From assembly GCA_027924645.1 (NCBI GenBank), contig BSBN01001149.1, forward strand, positions 4,402,001 to 4,466,000: 64,000 nt of DNA. Reading direction: 5' to 3'. How positions within the stretch are numbered: position 1 is the stretch's first letter; every line of letters starts with the position of its first letter. Below the pieces are notes generated by a model, which had not been told where the DNA came from, made no database searches, and worked only from the letters and a program-made list of their open reading frames with translations. Source of the stretch: Cunninghamia lanceolata. Its lineage: Eukaryota > Streptophyta > Pinopsida > Cupressales > Cupressaceae. Position numbers and translations under genes: made by a program. Positions 57,717-64,000 of this stretch are shown here, in pieces.

Positions 57717-60237
57717 TGTTGGTACCCATTTATGTCTAGGGTTTTAAGCTTGAACGTTTGCAAATTTTCTCATTCAAACTCTAAATTTTCTGAGTCATAA
57801 GGTCTTGCATTGTCTTTTCTATTCAGATGGTGACCTTCTGTGGTGGGTTCTCGGTTATTAAGTTTCATTATCATGCTTTAGTATTCATAGGTTGACCGGC
57901 CCCCATACAATGTTTTAATACTTTTTCCCATCACACATGAGCAAAATGCTAGGTTTTTGTATGTGCAAGTGGTCATATATGTTGGCGGGTTTGTGAAATC
58001 TCAGTCAGCCTTTGAAAAATCGTGAAAAAAAGAGTTATATGCTTTCTGAGTGCATATCAAGTTTGCATGGACAAGTGGGAATGTTTCACAGATTCTGGGA
58101 ATATTCCTTGAATGTATATTGGGTTTGTATGTTGATGCATACAAAGGGAATGTGCAAGGTAGAATGTACATTGCGATGTACAAGGGTGAATGTATCTCTG
58201 ACATACAAGTCAACATGCAAGTGTCGAGATACAAGGCTAACATACATTTGGTAGGGCCCGCGGACATACAAGAGCAAATGTATGTGAAATATACATTCGC
58301 GATATGTAATTGGACAGGTACAAGGTGGACGTGGCCAAGGAATTAACAATATGTGTGAAATACTTTGAAATCCGCCATTGTATGTTTGGGATTGTATATT
58401 TTGATATATAATCGAATGTGCAAACAAAAGATACAAAGGAAAAATGTACAAGGATGGAATATACATTGCAGATTCCTGGAATATTTGTTGCTTGTATATC
58501 GGGTCTGCATGTATTTTTAATTTGTATGTTTAGACATACAATGGTTAGATACAATAGCCAACATGCAAGGAAAAGATACATTGCAGGCATATTCCAGGAA
58601 AGATTCCTTGTTTGTATGTGAAAGGGTGAATGTATGTTCAGACATACAAAGGTCATATGCAAAAGGGGATATACAACCCAGACGCGGAGGAGGTATCAAA
58701 TGCAGTGAATGAAATTTGAGGTCCGTGGGTTGTATAAAAGTACTTGTATATGCCGATATACAAGCTGATGTGCAATGAAAAGGATACAAGCCAGACTTCA
58801 AAAGGTGGTACATTCTGATGCATAATGATTTGAAGTCCGCGGCTTGTATGTATATGTGTGTTGTATATCACGGATATACAAAGAAGAGATATACAAGCTA
58901 GACCTGAATAGGTTTCCAATCTGCTCTATAACAGTTTGGGGTCCGCCTTGTATGTTGATCAGTTGTATATGAAGTTTCTCATGCATATACAAGGGCGAAA
59001 AGGGCAAAATAAGGAGGCAAAAAGTCAGCGATGGAAGTTTGAGGTGCCTACGTGGCACGTTACCATAGGTGGGTGACTTTTCAGCATGTTTTGGAGCTGT
59101 TAATCTCAACGATGGAATCAAGATCGACGACTGGTTTCAAAGTTCATAGCAACGGTAGTTTTTGTGTAGCTGTGGCCGCGTTTAGGCAGGAAAAACTTTT
59201 GATGCATCCGTTGCTGCACTTCTGAGGGATGCGGGTAGCTGAAGTATTGATGGTAGTTTTGCAGAGACATGGTCTATGGAGTTAAGGCCCCAACTACCTG
59301 ATTCGATGTAAATCTTTGAGCGGCGGCTCTGATCCCGAGCCCACCTGCCTTCTCCTCTATTTTCCTCGACTGCCTTCAATATTTTGGGTGCCATTTCTGG
59401 TGCGGTGTATCTGGTAGGAATTTTGACTTGTCATGTAATTAATTGGCTAAATGTACAATTTGGCTATATAGGGAGCAAACTGTGTCATTCATGGTTGTTG
59501 AAACCTGGATGAATTTGGGTGTTGTGATAAGATACAACTTCATTGGTGGCCCTGTTCTGGATGTCTTGTGAGTTTATGAGTCTCATGTTGTATGTCTCAT
59601 GCATAAATTTACTGGTCTCATGTTGATTTAAATGAATAATGCTATATTGCATGTGTTCTATTATATATCTCCAAATTGAGTGTGTTCTTCTTCTAAATCT
59701 AAGCATCTAAGGGGTGTTCATGATTCTGGAATATATGTTCACTATATTGAATTCTTGATTTCTTACTTCTACTCAAGGAGTAGATTAAATGTTTTAGATC
59801 AAGTGTTGGGAGGAATGTACTGCAGTAAGGATGTTTGTAAGTAGAGATAACTGAATACTCAGTCTTGGGAAGTATCTGTAAGGCAGGTGCTAAGCAAACC
59901 CCCTTGAAATCCAGTCTTTGGTGTATGTTTATGCTGATCATTCACATGTGTATGTCTATTGACTCCGAGCCCTGGATAGGCACCAATTTGGTTTTGTGTT
60001 GAGGTTACAACCAAGGTCCTAGTTTTGCTTCCAAATATAAATCAAACTCAAACTTCAAATACAAACCTTTTAGGACATTAGGAGTAGTTTAGGACCGAAA
60101 TCCTCTATCTCACAACTAAACATAGGCCCAAAGCTAGCCCCTTTGTACTTATCTCATAGTTTTGGTTTGCATAAGAAAGAATTTATCTACTTTGTGTCAA
60201 CATCCCAGCTAATTTGTAGATGCATTTCATAGAAACA
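57717..60237 (+). repeat. 3' LTR of the Tat element (2521 bp, internal deletion)
   Basis: Aligned with 48309-51000. It lacks 170 bases near its end: 'cataga' at 60228-60233 is followed directly by AACA (60234-60237), whereas the 5' LTR has 50827-50996 in between. The final AACA and the flanking GGGTC are preserved, so the LTR was intact at insertion and lost this piece later. Confidence 0.88.
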
Positions 60238-60242
60238 GGGTC
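60238..60242. repeat. Target-site duplication (GGGTC), right copy
   Basis: Matches 48304-48308; see the Tat element. Confidence 0.85.
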
Positions 60243-60880
60243 TTCAACCATGTCATATCTCATAGCTCTTTTCACTTATCCACATTTACTATATCACATG
60301 TGTTTCTCACCTACATACCTTCCTTTCTGTATCCTTGACCTTAAGTGATCTTATACATCATATAGATTATGTTCTCATATCTATGCATATGTTCATATCT
60401 CTTACATAACACTTATCTTATGATTAAATGATTACATTCTCATGAATTATTGACTATGTTTTCAAAATACATCCAACAAATTGGCTTTTGTTTATTATCC
60501 TCAATATTGGAGGAACATTAGGTAACATCTCATTGCATTTTGATACAAGTTCTTACAAGATTATATCTTATTGTTTTTGATGATTTTATCTATGCCATTA
60601 TTACATTTTTCTTGTGCTAACATGAGAATATCTTTTACATATCACTTTTTCTCTTCTCCCCCAATTAATACAATTGCATAAAGACTACATCCTCTTCGTC
60701 ATCTTCGAGACAAATGGATTGGAATGGGTTCATCATCTTCGAGACTATTTGAACCTTTGGTTAATGCCCTAAAAGACATTGGATCAAGTGAGAACACCAT
60801 ATCAACCTAAGGAGAGTAGAGGAAAGACGTAAAAATAGAGATTACAACATAGCTTTTAGTTTAGTTTCATCCAGTGGAAA
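60243..60880. other. No gene recognised
   Basis: Anonymous AT-rich flank of the Tat element. No PPR similarity that I can see, so the element appears to sit just outside the PPR relic. Confidence 0.35.
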
Positions 60881-61530
60881 GGTGCTAGGAGTGAAATTTT
60901 GCATCCTACCTCTCTTGAGGCTAAATTGACTATTCCAACATGTCGATGTGGGCGTGTTAATGCTAGGGGAGGTGTTTTTTATGTGGAAAAGCCTCATGTT
61001 TATTCTCATCTACATCAGACGGAGACAGTCTCTTAAGAGCCCTAAAACAAAAAAGGTGTCAAAATTTGGACCGGTTGTTCTCTCAAACTGTGACACCTAT
61101 GAATGTATTCTTTGCATGTATAGGTGGATGTCATGTCCACCTAAAAAGACCTACTTTAGTGTTTTTTAAATCAATTTCATTTGCCTATGGTGGCAAGGAA
61201 CACAATGTTCCAAAATACTTCAGTTTCATCCAGTGAAAAGGTGTTAGGAGTGAAATTTTACATTCTGTACCTCATGGGGCCAAACTGACTTATGCCAACA
61301 CATTGGGGTGGGTGGGTGAATGTAATAGGTCTCATTTCATACCCCCAATGTCCAAGTCATTTCAGACTACAAGCTTCCGACAAAGTCACTTAAGAGCCCT
61401 AAGAGAAAAAAATTGTCAAACTTTGACAGAGCAGTTCTTAGAGTTTGTGGCACCTAGGAATGTTTTATTTAGACATACAAGTGCATGTGGGGTCCATATA
61501 AAATAACCTCTCTCATTTTTTTAATTACAA
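60880..61530 (+). repeat. Two direct copies of a ~335-bp unit
   Basis: Copy 1 (about 60880-61170) and copy 2 (about 61215-61510) share, in order, catccagtg.aaaggtg.tag, gagtgaaatttt, 'ggtg(g)gtg..tgaatg', 'cttaagagccctaa', 'gtcaaa.tttg', 'tg.cacct..gaatgt' and a 3' 'aaaa.acct'. A third, partial copy forms the left arm of the palindrome that follows. Confidence 0.7.
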
Positions 61531-61534
61531 ACCA

Positions 61535-61949
61535 TTTGGTCCTACTGAAATTAAATGCATTCTTGCAAAATGCATCAGTGGTATTTAGCATAAGCTTGCT
61601 AGAAGCCATATTTTTCATTTTGTACCTCATGGGGCCAAACCACTATGCCAACATGTCAGGGTGGGTGGGTGAATACCAGGGGAGGTCTCATTTTGTACCT
61701 CAATTTTCCTAGTCATTCTAGACTACAAGCTTCTTGCAAGTGACTTTTGCTGGAAGCCTATAGTCCAAAATGACTAGGACACTTGGGGTATGAAACAAGA
61801 CCTCCCCTAGCATTCATCCACCCACCTCAACATGTTGGCATAGTTAGTTTGGCCCCACAACATGCATAACAAAAAAATGGCTTTTGGAAATCTTATGTTG
61901 AATGCCACTGGTGCATTTTGCAGGAATGCATTTAATTTCAATAGGTCCA
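61535..61949. repeat. ~415-bp palindrome (inverted copies of the same unit)
   Basis: The left arm 61541-61740 and the reverse complement of 61745-61949 align along their length: 'ttgaaattaaatgcatt', 'gcaaaatgca.cagtgg', 'ggggccaaac', 'actatgccaacatgt', 'ggtgggtg.atga', 'aggggaggtct', 'cctagtcatt', 'gactat..gcttc'. The spacer is a few bases. The right arm is cut exactly by the copia LTR at 61950. Confidence 0.82.
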
Positions 61950-62904
61950 TGTTAGAAATGAAGGCAACAACTACCCAAATGGAAATCTGATTACAATATG
62001 TTTATGATCTTAAAGCAGTGTAATATGAACAAAGATTGCATATAGAAATGAAATTACAACACAAGAATAAACACCATAGAAGAATAAACCACATAACACA
62101 ATATGTAACGTGGATAAAACCCTTTTAGGTAAAAAACTCCAACAAGAAAAGAGGCTTCAAGTTGTATTATCTTCAAAATCTAAAATACAATACATGCACT
62201 TCCTTTGTCTCTTCAACCTTCAATCTAGAAGAACCTGTGTACAAAACTTATGAGATCCATAACACATACAAGGAACTATATTTATAGAGGTTTTACATTC
62301 CCCAAACTAGGAGCCCACTTTCTCTCACCTTGAAAACTCCAACATGCAACAGTAAATGACCTCTTACAAGCTCATGCCACTTGTCAATAGTCAGTCATGC
62401 AAACTTGGGCGCCCATGGACAAGAATAGGCACTTACATGCTAATAAATGATGTCATAATCATCATAGATTCTGTCATAATAACCTTTGAATAGTATCTCT
62501 CCAATATGGGTGCCTAGTGCTAAGTATAGCAACTTAAAAGCAATAAGTATCCATCATAAGCTGTCATATTGTCATAGAATCTTATGACAACTTACAATTA
62601 TCATAGATTTTCTTACAACCACTTACCAACTTTATGACGTGTGTCATAACTACCAAAATTTGTAGATTCCTCCAAGGTGGCACCTACCCTCAATAACTCT
62701 TGATTTTTAAAGTTACTAGATCAGTAAATGTTACTCCATAACTATTGCTAGTAACTCTGGAACTTACCGATGCAGTAACTCTGTAATTAAATAATTTTTT
62801 CCAGTACCAGTGAAACTTGTACATTTCTTATGGATGATTTACAAACAATATTAGGAATAATAATTACAAATATTTACAAGGTTAATGGTACCTTAATCCT
62901 AACA
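61950..62904 (-). mobile_element. 3' LTR of a Ty1/copia element (955 bp)
   Basis: On the minus strand it begins TGTTAGGATTAAGG (62904) directly after a purine-rich tract and ends TTCTAACA (61950). It contains a minus-strand TATA (ctataaatatag, about 62277-62288) and the 'acgtggataaaaccc'-type segment (62108-62122, plus strand) common in plant copia LTRs. The left flanking bases GTCCA (61945-61949) would be the target duplication, but the other end of the element lies beyond the window. Confidence 0.82.
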
Positions 62905-62915
62905 TTCTCCCACTT
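62905..62915 (-). other. Polypurine tract of the copia element
   Basis: The minus strand reads aagtgggagaa immediately before the LTR TGTT, the place where second-strand synthesis is primed. Confidence 0.8.
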
Positions 62916-62957
62916 GACATTATACACTGTAAATACCCATAGGAAAACAAAAAATAA

Positions 62958-64000
62958 CTAAGCACAAGAAACAAGGCCCATGGCCTCCTTGCACCAAGTA
63001 AACTTCTCTGTGCTCACGGGTTTGGTCAAAGCATCTGCAACATTCTCCTGAATGTCTACCTTCTTTAGTTCAATTTGTCCACTTGCAACCATTTCTTGAA
63101 GAAAGTGATATTGTACATCAACATGCTTAGTCCGACCATGACACAGGATTCTTGGCCAAACAAATAGCACTATGGCTATCACAATCTATCTGAATGACCC
63201 TGCAATAAAAAATAGTACATGTACACAATCTGCTCAACCAAACTACCTCCTTAGAGATATGTGTAGCAGCCATATACTCTGCTTCAGTGGTGGACAAAGA
63301 AATTGTGGGCTGCCTTTTGCTCATCCAACTCACCGCTCCTCCAAACAAAGTAAACACATAGGCACTACTGGACGTCCAACTATCCAAGTCACCTGCCCAA
63401 TCTGCATCAACAAAACCATGTATGTCCACTGTATTTTCTACACTATTAGTACCAAAATAAACCAAACAGTAATCATAAGCACCATCTAAATAACTAAATA
63501 CCCTTTTTGCAGAATTCCAATGTTGTCTACCAGGGTTGGACATAAACCTGTTCAAAACTCCCACTGCTTGGGCAATATCTAGCCTAGTACAAACCATTGC
63601 ATACATCAAACTCCCTACAACACTAGCATATGGCACACTAGTCATATCCTCAAAATCATCATCATTCTTCAGACACATGTCTAATGAAGGCTTAGCACCA
63701 ATGGGCAAAGGAATTCTAACTAAGTTACAATCCTGCATGCTAAATATTTACAAAATGATACTCACATACTTAATCTGAGATAACCAAAGTTTTTTATTAC
63801 CTCTATCCCTCCTGATTTCCATACCCAGAATATACATGGCTGCTCCAAGATCCTTCATATCGAATGCACTTGAAAGTTGGGCTTTCAATTCATTGATCAT
63901 ACTCTTAGTATTGCTAAAAAAAATAGCATGTCATCAACATACAATGCAATGATCAATATAGAATCATCAATACAATGAATGTACACATAGTGATCCTCCT
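62958..64000 (-). pseudogene. Ty1/copia pol 3' end (RT end and RNase H), runs off the window
   Basis: The minus strand from 64000 reads the RT box ALYVDDMLFF (YVDD at 63930-63941). After a one-base shift in an A/T run near 63920 it reads SMINELKAQL, FDMKDLG, LGMEIRRDRG. Then 63738-63127 gives VPYASVVGSLMYAM, TRLDIAQAVGVLNRF, HGFVDADWAGD, SKRQPTISLSTTEAEYMAA (RNase H catalytic residues), CDSHSAICLAKNP. A second shift near 63140-63180 leads to RTKHVDVQYHFLQEMV, NVADALTKP and stop at 62958. These are the standard copia RT/RNase H blocks. The sequence is otherwise well preserved, with an internal TAA near 63750, so the element is relatively young. Confidence 0.9.

Larger units (their letters stand above)
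48309..60237 (+). mobile_element. Tat-lineage Ty3/gypsy LTR retrotransposon, structurally complete, coding-dead
   Basis: 11.9 kb element: 5' LTR 48309-51000, primer-binding site 51005-51022, a single gag-pol frame 51178-57558, 3' LTR 57717-60237, GGGTC duplications outside. The domain order read directly is gag, protease, archaeal-type RNase H, RT, RNase H, integrase. A hand alignment of the first ~600 bases of the two LTRs gave about 17 differences (near 3%), most of them transitions. That makes it younger than most of the surrounding relics. A clear polypurine tract before the 3' LTR was not found. The element lies beside the end of the PPR pseudogene on the left and anonymous DNA on the right. 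Confidence 0.92.

Noticed and set aside
63172..63778. Plus-strand ORFs over the copia pol region
   Set aside because: Antisense to clear copia RNase H motifs.
1..64000. CRISPR array, tRNA, rRNA or bacterial operon
   Set aside because: No regularly spaced short repeats with unique spacers, no tRNA cloverleaf or rRNA words noticed; the sequence is eukaryotic repeat DNA.

Overview
The window looks like nuclear DNA of a large-genome seed plant, most likely a gymnosperm (conifer-like). This is inferred from four things: an AT-rich sequence made mostly of decayed LTR retrotransposons and LINEs; a Tat-lineage Ty3/gypsy element with 2.5-2.7 kb LTRs; a repetitive PLS-type pentatricopeptide (PPR) pseudogene; and short plant-type gene fragments. 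There is no bacterial, organellar, rRNA or tRNA sequence that I can recognise. No gene in the window is demonstrably complete and intact.

Layout. 1-1981 holds an LTR end, a duplicated primer-binding-site junction and a gag-like reading frame (+). 3847-4335 holds the last two exons of a DNA topoisomerase 3-alpha-like gene (+). A LINE 3' fragment lies near 5.2-5.5 kb (-). 5.5-13.9 kb is repeat-rich or anonymous. A LINE reverse-transcriptase pseudogene (-) spans about 14.0-20.3 kb and is split in mid-codon by a 3.9 kb solo LTR (15506-19428, target duplication TGAAG). 21.4-26.1 kb carries degenerate minus-strand ORFs, including a gag pseudogene. 26.4-38 kb contains two inverted LTR-like copies, a 27.2-28.8 kb plant transposon-type ORF, a PP2A scaffold-subunit (PP2AA) fragment, a 32-bp tandem array, another decayed ORF region (33.6-36.6 kb) and a PPR fragment. 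39.3-40.8 kb repeats the sequence at 22.9-24.2 kb. 41.35-43.48 kb is a five-exon pseudogene with clean splice sites and one duplicated exon.

44.8-48.2 kb is a PPR pseudogene made of near-identical 297-bp units (-), split by a 1362-bp solo LTR (46050-47411, target duplication GGATG). 48309-60237 is a complete-structure Tat element (+) with target duplication GGGTC. Its gag-pol is one uninterrupted 6.4-kb frame containing 23 internal stops, and a second, archaeal-type RNase H lies upstream of RT. 60.9-61.95 kb is a family of ~330-bp units ending in a ~415-bp palindrome. 61950-64000 is the 3' LTR and pol end of a Ty1/copia element (-) that runs off the window.

The common theme is nested retrotransposition followed by decay through point mutation rather than indels. 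Stops are mostly TAG and TGA, as expected from C-to-T change at CAG, CGA and the complement of TGG. That fits long-term cytosine methylation of silenced repeats. The most unusual structures are the domain order of the Tat element, the array of perfect hairpins in its LTR, the splice-competent five-exon pseudogene, and the palindromic repeat cluster.
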